Part shown: piece after piece, positions 56,941 to 64,000 of the stretch
Numbering within the stretch: the first letter of the stretch is position 1
Layout: every line of letters begins with the position of its first letter
From: CAWAHD01 sp963781785
GTDB lineage: Bacteria; Planctomycetota; Planctomycetia; Isosphaerales; Isosphaeraceae
Assembly: GCA_963781785.1 (NCBI GenBank)
Contig: CAWAHD010000002.1
Span: 3,410,001-3,474,000 of the forward strand
Direction of reading: 5' to 3'
DNA length: 64,000 nucleotides
Program-made: the position numbers and the translations under genes
Notes under the pieces: model-generated
What the model was told of the DNA's origin: nothing
The model's database searches: none
What the model saw: the letters and a program-made list of their open reading frames with translations, nothing else

Positions 56941-58485
56941 TTACGCCTGGAATGCCGCTCGCGTACGTTTCACAAGAGCGTTGTCCCGGTCCCCCGATCC
57001 GGGCAAAAGAAGCAGGCTCGAGGCCAGGTAGCGCGCGCGCCAGGCGGGCGATGCATTGTCACAGTCCTCGAGCACGGCCGAGCTGAACTTGTAGTCGTGA
57101 GGGTCGTCCCCCTTGAGGAACACCAGCCGCCGCGCCGCGTCGATGAGCGTGCGCGGATCGCGCGCGGCCTTCAAGTCGCGCCCGGCCTGCAAGTAGGCTA
57201 GTGCCTTGCGGGCAGCCGTCATCCGGTCGTGGCTCGCCTCCGCGAATATCTCCTCGATCGCCCCTGGGCCGGTCTGCGGCGCGATCGGTTCGAGCTGGTC
57301 GATCCGGGCATCGCCCACCTTGCCGCGGCCGCTCATGGCCGCGCGGAACATCGGCAGAAACGCGGCGTTCTGAAGCAAGAGCAGCCGGCGGGTCCGATCA
57401 TCGCCGCTGGCCTGGAAGGCAAAGTGTAGGGCATTGGTCGATGTCACCGCGTGCAACGAAACGATCCCAGGCTGGCGGAGCAGCAGCTCGCCGGCGCCGT
57501 TGAACAGGGCGTCCCAGACCGCTTGCGGGCCGACCCCGTGGTTGAGCAGCTCAACCACCTGGTCACAAGCGTCGTCGCTGGAGCCTTTGCGCAGCGTCGC
57601 CAGCAGGTCGGCCGTGGCCGACCAGGGCTGCGTGCCTCCTGTCCAGCCCTCCTTGATCCGATCCGCCCGTTCCTGGTTGCGCCGCCAGGGGAGGTCGGCC
57701 GGGTCGTCACGCTGGGCGGGGCTACTCCCCTCGTGCGACAAGAGCGCGTAGGCCAGCGACCGCAGGATCGGCTCGGCGTGCTGCCAGCCGATGCACTGGA
57801 GTGTCCGACAGCTATTGGCCACGTAGATCGCCTTGTGGCCGATCGAGCGGAAGTCGCGCGCGCCGTAGCGGAAGAACAGCTCATAGACTTCATTGGCCCC
57901 CCCAGAGCGGGCCAGCGACGCCACGGCTAGGTCGGCCGCGTTTTCGTCCCAGGCGTCCATCGCCGCGGCGAATGCCTTGTGGGCCTTGTCGGCGGGCGGG
58001 ACCGTCGACTCGTCCACCGGACCCATCGTCCAATTGCCCTCGCGAACGTCCTGCGACTGCGAGCTCTTGAAATAGTCGAGCGCCCAGAAGATCGGCAGCC
58101 AGCGGTCGGTGTCCGGCGAGGCCAGGCTCGCCAGGTGGGCCGAATTGACGACGAGGACGGCGTGGAACTTGTGCCCGACGCTCGGCCGCGGCTGCACATT
58201 GCGCACCCCGGCCAGTAAGAGCGCCGCCAGCACGTCGCGGTAAGCTGTGCCCGTCCGTACCCGGTGGGCCACCTCCTCCAGCAACCGCTCTCGCGGCGTC
58301 TCTTCCAGCAGGCGGACCAAAGGTTCGATCTCGGGATCCAGCCGAACCACCTTCGGGTCAAGCGTCGCCTGGGCGGCCGAAACCGGCTCGAGTCGGGACA
58401 GGAAGCCCAGGTCGCCAAGGCCGACCAGTGCGCCGCCCGTCGCGGATGCCCGCAAGAAGCCCCGACGATCCGTTCGCATGTTCAT
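56941..58485 (-). CDS. Tat-exported planctomycete protein, function unknown
   Basis: 514 residues with a twin-arginine signal (RTDRRGFLRASATGGALVGLGDL). The mature part is mainly helical, with repeated Ala/Leu-rich segments and motifs such as HKFHAVLVVNSAHL, FWALDYFKSSQ, IGHKAIYVANSCRTL and SLHAVTSTNALHFAF. The His/Ser-rich conserved blocks suggest an enzyme, but I know no characterised homologue. It lies 30 bp downstream of the ceramidase-like gene on the same strand; this pairing appears in planctomycetes and suggests a shared pathway. Confidence 0.78.
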   Translation of the reverse strand: MNMRTDRRGFLRASATGGALVGLGDLGFLSRLEPVSAAQATLDPKVVRLDPEIEPLVRLLEETPRERLLEEVAHRVRTGTAYRDVLAALLLAGVRNVQPRPSVGHKFHAVLVVNSAHLASLASPDTDRWLPIFWALDYFKSSQSQDVREGNWTMGPVDESTVPPADKAHKAFAAAMDAWDENAADLAVASLARSGGANEVYELFFRYGARDFRSIGHKAIYVANSCRTLQCIGWQHAEPILRSLAYALLSHEGSSPAQRDDPADLPWRRNQERADRIKEGWTGGTQPWSATADLLATLRKGSSDDACDQVVELLNHGVGPQAVWDALFNGAGELLLRQPGIVSLHAVTSTNALHFAFQASGDDRTRRLLLLQNAAFLPMFRAAMSGRGKVGDARIDQLEPIAPQTGPGAIEEIFAEASHDRMTAARKALAYLQAGRDLKAARDPRTLIDAARRLVFLKGDDPHDYKFSSAVLEDCDNASPAWRARYLASSLLLLPGSGDRDNALVKRTRAAFQA

Positions 58486-58515
58486 GATGATTCCCCTTTG
58501 TCAGATCTGATCCGA

Positions 58516-59880
58516 TCAATCCTGCCGGCGGAGCAAACGCCTGACGACGTCCGTCAGGACGCGCTCGACGCCCGGTGCGACGAGCGAAGACGAAGGGCTG
58601 GTCTCGTAACCGCCCTGCGGATAAGCGATTTCCGTGCCGATGTAGCCGGGCCCATAGTCGCCGTATGCTGCCATGGCGACGAACAGGTCGGGCCGCATTT
58701 GCTGGGCGGCGAGCTGGTACTCGACGAACAGCTCGCCCGGCATATGCAGCACCCGGGCGGGCCCGAGGCGCAGGCAGGCGACGTCGATCGTGTCGCTCGC
58801 CTGGCACCGGCGGAGCCAGACCAGGTCGTTGGCCGCCTTGGCCCTTTCACTGACCTTGGCCGCCTTGTTCTCGAGGCTGGCGACCAGCCGACTCGCATCG
58901 AGGTGAGGCGCGGGCGGCAGTGCGACCGCCACCGACTCCCATCCGAGCTCGGCGGGCGTGATTGGTGTCTTTCTGGTCGCTTCCCACGCCTGGGCCATCC
59001 CCGCGGCAACACGATCGGCCAGGATCTGCCGGTTTGCGGGGGAACCGTCGTTCCACTTGCCGGCGCCGACGTTGCCGCCGGCCCCGTCAAAGTGGATGTG
59101 GGGGACCCCGGTGGACTTCTGCCGCTGGTCGCGGGCGATCCCGGGGAAGTCAGGGTTGGCCTTGCCGGTGCGGTAATAACTTTGCGGGTGCGTGGCATAG
59201 TAAGTCAGGGCCACAATGGGCGTGTCATGGTCCCACAGGCTGATCAATTTGAGAGCCGGGTCGATGGTGCCGACCGGCATGTCCCGTATCTTCGGGTCGC
59301 GGCAGGCCGTGTACCGGACGTACTGGACCTTGCCGTCCGGGCCGAGGATCCGGCGGTTGGACGCGACCTTCTCGACCTCGGCCTGGCCAAGTCCCACATG
59401 CGTGACCGGCCTCGCCGCGGCGACGGCGGCCCGGACGGCCACGGCGGCGCGGGCGATCACGCCCCGGGCGAACTCGGCGTCGAAGACTTCGCGGTTGATC
59501 CCGTACCCGGCGAGCAGCCGGTCAGCCGAGAAGTCGCAGTGCGGAGCGTCGTGCTGGTGAAGAGTGTGGACGCTCACCCGCTTCGCGGTCGTTCCGGCCG
59601 CATTTGCCAGTGCCGCACGGAACTCGGCCTGACCATCGTTGCCGATCCCGATCCAGTCCACCGCACAGAGCACGATCGGCGCAGAGTCGCCAATCAGGAC
59701 AACACCCCGGCAACTGAGCGGGAGGATGACCTCCTTCACCGGGTCGTAGGCCATCGGGCTCCCGATTGGCGGGGAGGCGTCGACCGCAAACACCCCGACC
59801 TTCAGAGGCCCGTCCCCGTGAGCCTCCGTCTCCATGACGGCGAGCAACAGCGCGAGCACTCCCAGCCATCGCGATATCAT
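58516..59880 (-). CDS. Neutral/alkaline ceramidase-like exported protein
   Basis: 454 residues from ATG 59880 (GGGGGT upstream); the frame open to 60246 is repeat DNA. Signal peptide ISRWLGVLALLLAVMETEAHG. The core resembles neutral/alkaline non-lysosomal ceramidases: VGVFAVDASPPIGSPMAYD, RGVVLIGDSAPIVLCAVDWIG, HTLHQHDAPHCD (zinc-type His cluster), YATHPQSYYRTG and DGAGGNVGAGKWND, ending PGELFVEYQL and YGDYGPGYIGTEIAYPQGGYE. Ceramidase activity is not implied for planctomycete members; an amidase on some lipid or glycan is plausible. First gene of a pair with the Tat protein. Confidence 0.83.
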   Translation of the reverse strand: MISRWLGVLALLLAVMETEAHGDGPLKVGVFAVDASPPIGSPMAYDPVKEVILPLSCRGVVLIGDSAPIVLCAVDWIGIGNDGQAEFRAALANAAGTTAKRVSVHTLHQHDAPHCDFSADRLLAGYGINREVFDAEFARGVIARAAVAVRAAVAAARPVTHVGLGQAEVEKVASNRRILGPDGKVQYVRYTACRDPKIRDMPVGTIDPALKLISLWDHDTPIVALTYYATHPQSYYRTGKANPDFPGIARDQRQKSTGVPHIHFDGAGGNVGAGKWNDGSPANRQILADRVAAGMAQAWEATRKTPITPAELGWESVAVALPPAPHLDASRLVASLENKAAKVSERAKAANDLVWLRRCQASDTIDVACLRLGPARVLHMPGELFVEYQLAAQQMRPDLFVAMAAYGDYGPGYIGTEIAYPQGGYETSPSSSLVAPGVERVLTDVVRRLLRRQD

Positions 59881-60059
59881 CGGTTGACCCCCCGTGAGGC
59901 GTGGCCGTACACCGGCTGAACAACCTTCACATCGTCTTGGCGTGCCTTGCGGCGGACGCTCGGTCAGACCCGTCAGACGATACTTCATTCTCGATGGGAG
60001 TCGCACGTCACGCAAGACCCACCCAGGCATCTCACCGACGGTCGGGTCGAACGGAAAAG

Positions 60060-60741
60060 CACAGAAAACTGTCCCAGGAAAAGTGGCAGAACCGCCACTC
60101 GTTGGCGCACGCTCGTGTGACGACGGTATTCCCATGCGCAACCGCAAGGGCGATTTGAGTTTCCGTGCCCTGGCGAGGTGATCCGGGAGTGGCAGGAAAG
60201 TGGCAAGCGGTGGCATGTTTGCGGCGTGGTTTCCGGCATGGTTCAATCAGTCGCCTGATTGGTTAGAGCGTTTTCGGACGCCTCCCGGCGATCACACTAG
60301 CCCGAGTCGCGAGCGAGGGTTCGCCTGACCCTCGCTTGCGCGTCGGGCTGGTCTGCCCGGAGTGTTGCCCGGCGTTGAACCATGTCCCGTTGCCGGTTCG
60401 CGCCGGTGCAGTGACGTGATCCGCCAAAGCATGGATCTGTCTCAGCCACCGATCGCACGCCGGCTCCATGCGTGCCATACGTGCCACGCCGGCTCCATGC
60501 GTGCCATACGTGCCACGCCGGCTCGATAGATGCCACGCCGGCTCGATAGATGCCACGCCGGCTCCATAGATCTCACGCCGGCTCCATAGATCTCATAGAT
60601 CTCAGGGTCCGCGGGAGTGAGATCTATGAGATCTATGGACACGACACGCGATGAGCGCCGGAATACCGTGCGCAGCCCATACATGCCGTCAAATCGCCCA
60701 GGCCGGGAGAACGCGCGCAGCCCAACCTTCTTGTGCTCCAC
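60060..60741 (-). repeat. Dispersed element B, copy 2 (inverted relative to copy 1, with a 148-bp insert)
   Basis: Read on the minus strand it follows copy 1 (18026-18580): lead (60741-60640), long hairpin (about 60580-60636), tandem array (about 60461-60584), conserved tail to about 60060. It lacks the small initial hairpin and has a 148-bp insert at 60237-60384. Alignment by eye shows most of the lead and tail nearly identical, while the array differs in unit order. Its end lies about 180 bp upstream of the ceramidase-like gene. Confidence 0.8.
60237..60384. mobile_element. 148-bp MITE-like insert in element B copy 2
   Basis: Perfect 10-bp terminal inverted repeats, CATGGTTCAA (60237-60246) and TTGAACCATG (60375-60384). 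Inside are palindromic segments (GCGAGCGAGGGTTCGCCTGACCCTCGCTTGCGC region, split here as GCGAGCGAGGG and CCCTCGCTTGC). The corresponding place in element B copy 1, near 18405-18412, lacks it. GTTTCCGG and GTTGCCGG near the two ends may be an imperfect target duplication. It encodes nothing and could only move with a helper transposase. Confidence 0.75.
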
Positions 60742-61724
60742 AACTCAGTGCTCGCAATCTCAGTCGTCGTCGGCCAAGTAGGAAACGGATTTCTGGCCTT
60801 TGCCTTGAGGGCCGCTAACGTGACCGGTTTTTGTGGGACGTGCGGCCGTTGATCGGCAAACGAGTCGGGGCACGGCTCGTAGAGCCCCCTGCCCCGCCTG
60901 GCCGTGGGCGGCCTCGTCTCAGACCGCGGCGGACCGACGACTCTTGCGGGCTCGAAACGGCCAGAACCTGCCGACGATCTTTCAGCGTTGGCGACGGCGC
61001 TCTGTCGCGATAGCGCAGCATTCGTTTTGGGGCTGTACTCCTGTCGTGAGGCGCAAAACACCTCCCTCTATAATACAACGCGAAATCGACGGTAATGTAC
61101 GCTTTTTGGTGCACGTGATCGACGGATGGCACACTTTGCCAAAGACAGATCGAGAGCGTACAACATTGGGCGGGCTGCGCGGATGGGGACCGCCTGATGC
61201 TCCAGCGGTCTTACGCTGCCCTGTTGCTGAAGTACCGGGGGCACCGACTCCCAAGCCTTGACTCTGGAGCGCGGACGGAACGGAGATCGTCGGTTCGACA
61301 CCCTGCCGTCGTGCCACTGTGGCGACCCTTCAACTGAACCGGCCGGAGCTCGTGGCAGCTCGTTCGCTCTGGGTGCAGGTCGGTTGGTGGCCGCCGCGCG
61401 GGGAATCAGGCGGCTGATGTCGCTAGCATAGTTAAGAAACGTGGGACTTGCGCACCGATCCAGGTCTTTGGCCCCAGGGAACTTGAGCGGTTCCCGCAAT
61501 CTCCCGAACGTCTACGCCCTGGTGCTGCTGAGTGACTGGACCCTGATTCAACCGTTCCAGATCCACCATGACTTCCGGGAGTGGTTCCGAGCCGCCTACC
61601 AGAAGGCCACTGCGACGCTTCCCACCGGTAAATCAAACGAAGAGCGTTGTAAGGGGAAGTGCCCGGAGAGACCATCTGCGTCCCCGCCGGCTGTCGTGGG
61701 CACTTTCCCATACAACCCTCTTCG
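60742..61724. other. About 980 bp between the two repeat elements with no firm gene
   Basis: Open frames here are short and mutually overlapping. The best protein-like piece is around 61500-61640 on the plus strand (VYALVLLSDWTLIQPFQIHH, then FREWFRAAYQKATATL), with no good start and an end inside element A. It may be a remnant. No tRNA-like fold was confirmed, although GGTTCGAC at 61292-61299 recalls a T-loop. Confidence 0.4.
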
Positions 61725-62250
61725 TTTTCGTTTCTCCCGGCTCGTCGCTGGTGCTGACTTGCTGTTCCTTGCCTTTTGGAGTAAAGAAACCCGGTGAAGA
61801 AATCAACCTGAACGTTCGACGGCCTGCGACGGGTTTCTTAACGATCGAGGCGCGGGGGCTTCGCGCGGGCCAGGCACTGGCCTGCCCCGATTGTGACCGT
61901 GCCGCCGTTCTTCAGCGAACCGGCTCAATTCATGGGTGGCGAAGAATCTCGAGCGAAATCATGCCGAGCGTCTCCGGGAAAACCCGGGATGCTTCGAAGA
62001 CCTGCTTATTTCGGGGATTGCCTTGTCGAGAACTGGCAGACGCACCTGAGGAGGCTGAGAGGTGGCCGCCTGATGGGCCGATTCTCGGCGAGCAGTCGCA
62101 AGTACGGACTTTCGCAGAGCGAAAGGCGACGATTGAGGTCGCCGCACGTTTGAGGTTGTACCATCGGTCAATCGGGGCAGATGCCCGGCACGATAGAGCG
62201 AATTGTTGCAGAATCGCTCCTCTTGGACTGGTCGACGCCGCGTCTCAAAG
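61725..62250 (+). repeat. Dispersed element A, copy 2 (unoccupied IS site at 61780-61785)
   Basis: Plus-strand counterpart of 10935-13275 in inverted orientation. The IS target AGTAAA at 61780-61785 is intact here, with flanks matching both sides of the IS in copy 1. It lacks the ~290-bp block at 11210-11498 and has one, not two, GCGAAAG hairpins (62109-62130). Homology fades beyond about 62250. Confidence 0.75.
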
Positions 62251-62462
62251 GTCATCGACACTTCCAGTCGCCTCACCTCAACCACCTATCCACACCGCAC
62301 CTAACCGTTTGTCGTTCGTCGCGCGTGCCCAAGTCAGCCGATTAAGTTTCTGATGGTAGAGCGCCGTCGTCATGGCCGTGCCATTCAGCCAGGCTCGTTG
62401 ATTCGTTCGGCCCGTTCGAGCGGCAATTGCAAAGAGTGTCTTTTCCGTCCTATTCTCATTGA

Positions 62463-62624
62463 AGTTTCCCGACGATCTACGCGAGCCTCGATCCACACAC
62501 CGCGCTTGATGAAGTCCCGGCCCACTTCCGGTACGACAAGATCCCGACCCAGGCCGCGATGCCAAAGCGCCTGACTGGCACCTGGGACCTCTCCGAGTGT
62601 ATGCTGACCGACGCCTTGAAATAA
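62463..62624 (+). pseudogene. C-terminal fragment of a RES-domain (toxin-type) protein
   Basis: Starting after an in-frame TGA at 62460-62462, the frame reads SFPTIYASLDPHTALDEVPA, HFRYDKIPTQAAMP and ends TWDLSECMLTDALK at the TAA 62622-62624. PTIYASLDPHTALDEV matches the central part of RES-family proteins (NAD-phosphorylase toxins of RES/Xre systems). The N-terminal catalytic Arg region and any Xre-type antitoxin are missing, so it is a remnant. Family call from motif memory. Confidence 0.55.
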
Positions 62625-62719
62625 GCCACTCAAATCGAATTGAGGTTGAGCGACTTTCCTGTTACAGGCGCACGCAAAACGGAAGTCGAAAGGGACATGC
62701 GAGCCCTGGACTGCTGGCT

Positions 62720-63349
62720 ATGAAGGACCACACGACCGGCCCTGGCTTTGCTTTGTCCTTGCTGCTCTTCATCGCGGGATGCGCGAGCCTCGTGATGCTC
62801 GTGGGGGGATTCCTCGTCCCGGACTGGAGAGCGAACAACCGGTACGTGCCCGGTTCCTGCGTGGTGCTGGACAAGCGGCTTGCTGACAGTATCGGCAAGT
62901 TCCCTGGCGCTAGCGGTGGTGAGAAAATCTCGTACCACCCCGAGATCAAGATCCGCTACGAGGTCGACGGCCGAAATTACGAAGTCTGGACGTACGATGC
63001 CATCCCCATGTTCTACCCCGACCGGGCCAAGATGCAGGCCATCGTCGACGGTTTCCAGGTCGGCGGAACTTACCCGTGCTGGTTCGACCCGGACAGTCCA
63101 CAAAAGGCCATCCTGGTGCGTGGCCACGCTTGGGCCCCGTTTATCCTTCTCGTCGTGCCAGTGGTGTTCCTGACGGTCGGAATCGTCGGTCTGCGTCGCG
63201 CAAAAGAGAACCGTGGCAAGACGGCGCAACAACTCGCACTCGAGCGGGCACTGGGGCCCGACGCCGACACGCTGGCGATCGATGCCCATCGACCGAACGT
63301 GCCCGTGCTGAAACTCTCCGGCAGCTCCGGGAGCACTCTGCGCACTTGA
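62720..63349 (+). CDS. DUF3592-like membrane protein
   Basis: 209 residues from ATG 62720. An N-terminal helix (GFALSLLLFIAGCASLVMLVGGFL), an extracytoplasmic beta-rich domain (YVPGSCVVLDKRL, HPEIKIRYEVDGRNYEVWTYDA, GGTYPCWFDPDSPQKAILVRG) and a second helix (APFILLVVPVVFLTVGIVGL) follow the DUF3592 layout, including the typical YPCWYDP-like motif. Function unknown. Alone on the strand, downstream of the repeat region. Confidence 0.85.
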   Translation: MKDHTTGPGFALSLLLFIAGCASLVMLVGGFLVPDWRANNRYVPGSCVVLDKRLADSIGKFPGASGGEKISYHPEIKIRYEVDGRNYEVWTYDAIPMFYPDRAKMQAIVDGFQVGGTYPCWFDPDSPQKAILVRGHAWAPFILLVVPVVFLTVGIVGLRRAKENRGKTAQQLALERALGPDADTLAIDAHRPNVPVLKLSGSSGSTLRT

Positions 63350-63452
63350 CCCGGCGCGGTCTGCCGGCGTAAAGTTCTGTTGAGCGTGTGGCATGGCGCC
63401 CACGCCGTAGTCGCCGCCGGGAGCGAAACGCCCTGGCGAGAAGGAGTGAGTC

Positions 63453-63974
63453 ATGTGCCGAGCCTCCCGACGCGAGCAGCGTCATTTCGAGCCCCTTTCT
63501 TTCCTTCCTGGTCCCGATTGGCTGGAGCAATTTGAGCACTATCGGCGCTCCGCTCGTGGCGATCGGGGTGCGCGCAGAAGGTGTTTTTTCATGCACCACC
63601 ATCATCACGACGCGGATCGGTTCGAGGGCCGGTCAGCGTTCGGCGTCCGACGGCCGCTCAGGTTCCTCGCACACAAGCTCGATCTGGACGACAAACAGAT
63701 CACGGCGCTGGTCCGGATCCTTGACGACGTCAAGACCGAGCGAGCGCAGGCTGAGGTGGATGACCGACGAGCGCTGGCCGAGTTTGCCGATGCCGTGGCC
63801 GGGGATGGGTTTGACGCCTCCAAGGCCGCCAGTGCCGGCGAGCGCCGCGTCCAGAGCGCGGCGAGGCTGCGCGAGACGCTCACCCGCGCCCTTGAGGAAA
63901 TCCACGCGATGCTCACCCCCGAACAGCGCCAGCGGCTCGCGTACCTGATCCGTAGTGGTGTTCTCACCGTCTGA
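63453..63974 (+). CDS. Spy/CpxP-like (LTXXQ) protein with His run
   Basis: 173 residues from ATG 63453 (AAGGAG upstream). The C-terminal ~110 residues are helical and resemble Spy/periplasmic heavy-metal-sensor proteins: LAHKLDLDDKQITALVRIL, RVQSAARLRETLTRALEEI and the LTPEQRQRLAYLIRSG end motif. A run of five His (MHHHHHDADRFEG) precedes it and may bind metal. No signal peptide is visible in this frame; a hydrophobic stretch (FLSFLVPIGW) exists one frame over near 63500, so the N-terminus may be mis-framed. Family members act as periplasmic chaperones or metal-stress sensors. Confidence 0.7.
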   Translation: MCRASRREQRHFEPLSFLPGPDWLEQFEHYRRSARGDRGARRRCFFMHHHHHDADRFEGRSAFGVRRPLRFLAHKLDLDDKQITALVRILDDVKTERAQAEVDDRRALAEFADAVAGDGFDASKAASAGERRVQSAARLRETLTRALEEIHAMLTPEQRQRLAYLIRSGVLTV

Positions 63975-64000
63975 GCGAACACAGCCGGGTGGAAACCCGG

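Noticed and set aside
58264..59919. Long plus-strand open frame opposite the ceramidase and Tat genes
   Set aside because: Antisense shadow: no motif, and the minus-strand frames have signal peptides and conserved cores.
59880..60246. A longer start for the ceramidase-like protein at 60246
   Set aside because: The extra residues come from element B tail DNA, which is repeat sequence; ATG 59880 has a ribosome site and a signal peptide.
61262..61317. Possible tRNA 3' half with GGTTCGAC
   Set aside because: No acceptor-stem partner or anticodon arm was found upstream.

Overview
The window looks like chromosomal DNA from a planctomycete, most likely family Isosphaeraceae. Coding density is high, GC is high and genes are on both strands. 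Support comes from a LEPR-XLL-like N-terminus on an extracellular CAP protein, paired ceramidase-like and Tat-exported proteins, a MuiA-type protein with a secretin-like insert, lipoproteins with carboxypeptidase-regulatory folds, and palindromic intergenic repeats of the kind seen in this family. This taxonomic call is inference from gene style, not from a marker gene.

Layout. 0-8.5 kb: the end of an Omp85/BamA-like protein, a small membrane protein, an MFS transporter, a MuiA/DUF4139 protein, a lipoprotein and a PMT-like glycosyltransferase. 8.4-10.6 kb: one gene for a protein made of eight tandem ~65-74 residue repeats. 10.7-18.9 kb: an accessory strip with dispersed repeats, a 1477-bp insertion sequence, an AT-richer GFA gene, a resolvase remnant, a DUF6599-type gene, an aldo/keto reductase, and a Phd/PIN toxin-antitoxin pair with a visible promoter and operator. 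18.9-31.7 kb: a Cys-rich secreted protein, a GNAT-glycosyltransferase fusion, a tyrosine-phosphatase-like protein, a DisA_N-like sensor protein, 2-oxoacid:ferredoxin oxidoreductase (korAB), a DegT aminotransferase, a sigma factor and mutY. 31.7-37.9 kb: an IS1634-type element, a phosphohexomutase, the CAP protein and a YjbQ protein. 38.1-46.2 kb: a cbb3 oxidase cluster (diheme cytochrome c lipoprotein, membrane protein, ccoN, ccoO, two small membrane proteins, ccoI, a SafE-like protein). 46.3-60 kb: a hydrolase, a POT transporter, an S9 peptidase, an ABC pair, DUF983, a TlpA lipoprotein, and a Tat-protein/ceramidase pair. 60-62.7 kb: inverted second copies of the two dispersed repeats plus a RES-domain remnant. 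62.7-64 kb: DUF3592 and Spy-like genes.

Three whole-window observations matter most. (1) At least 14 otherwise intact genes, including mutY, korA and the cbb3 cytochrome, are broken by single indels. Each one is consistent with a net deletion: -1 mostly in short homopolymers, or -2 in GC-dinucleotide runs. This reads like systematic sequence error, so I annotate these as frameshifted genes rather than pseudogenes. (2) Two dispersed elements, A and B, each occur twice in inverted orientation and nested (A-B ... B'-A') around a ~41.5 kb core. Comparing the copies gives the exact ends and target duplication of the IS in A, and exposes a 148-bp MITE-like insert in B'. (3) The eight-repeat protein and element B, with its long hairpin and 20/29-bp tandem array, are the best candidates for undescribed biology. 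No tRNA, rRNA, CRISPR or prophage structure was seen.
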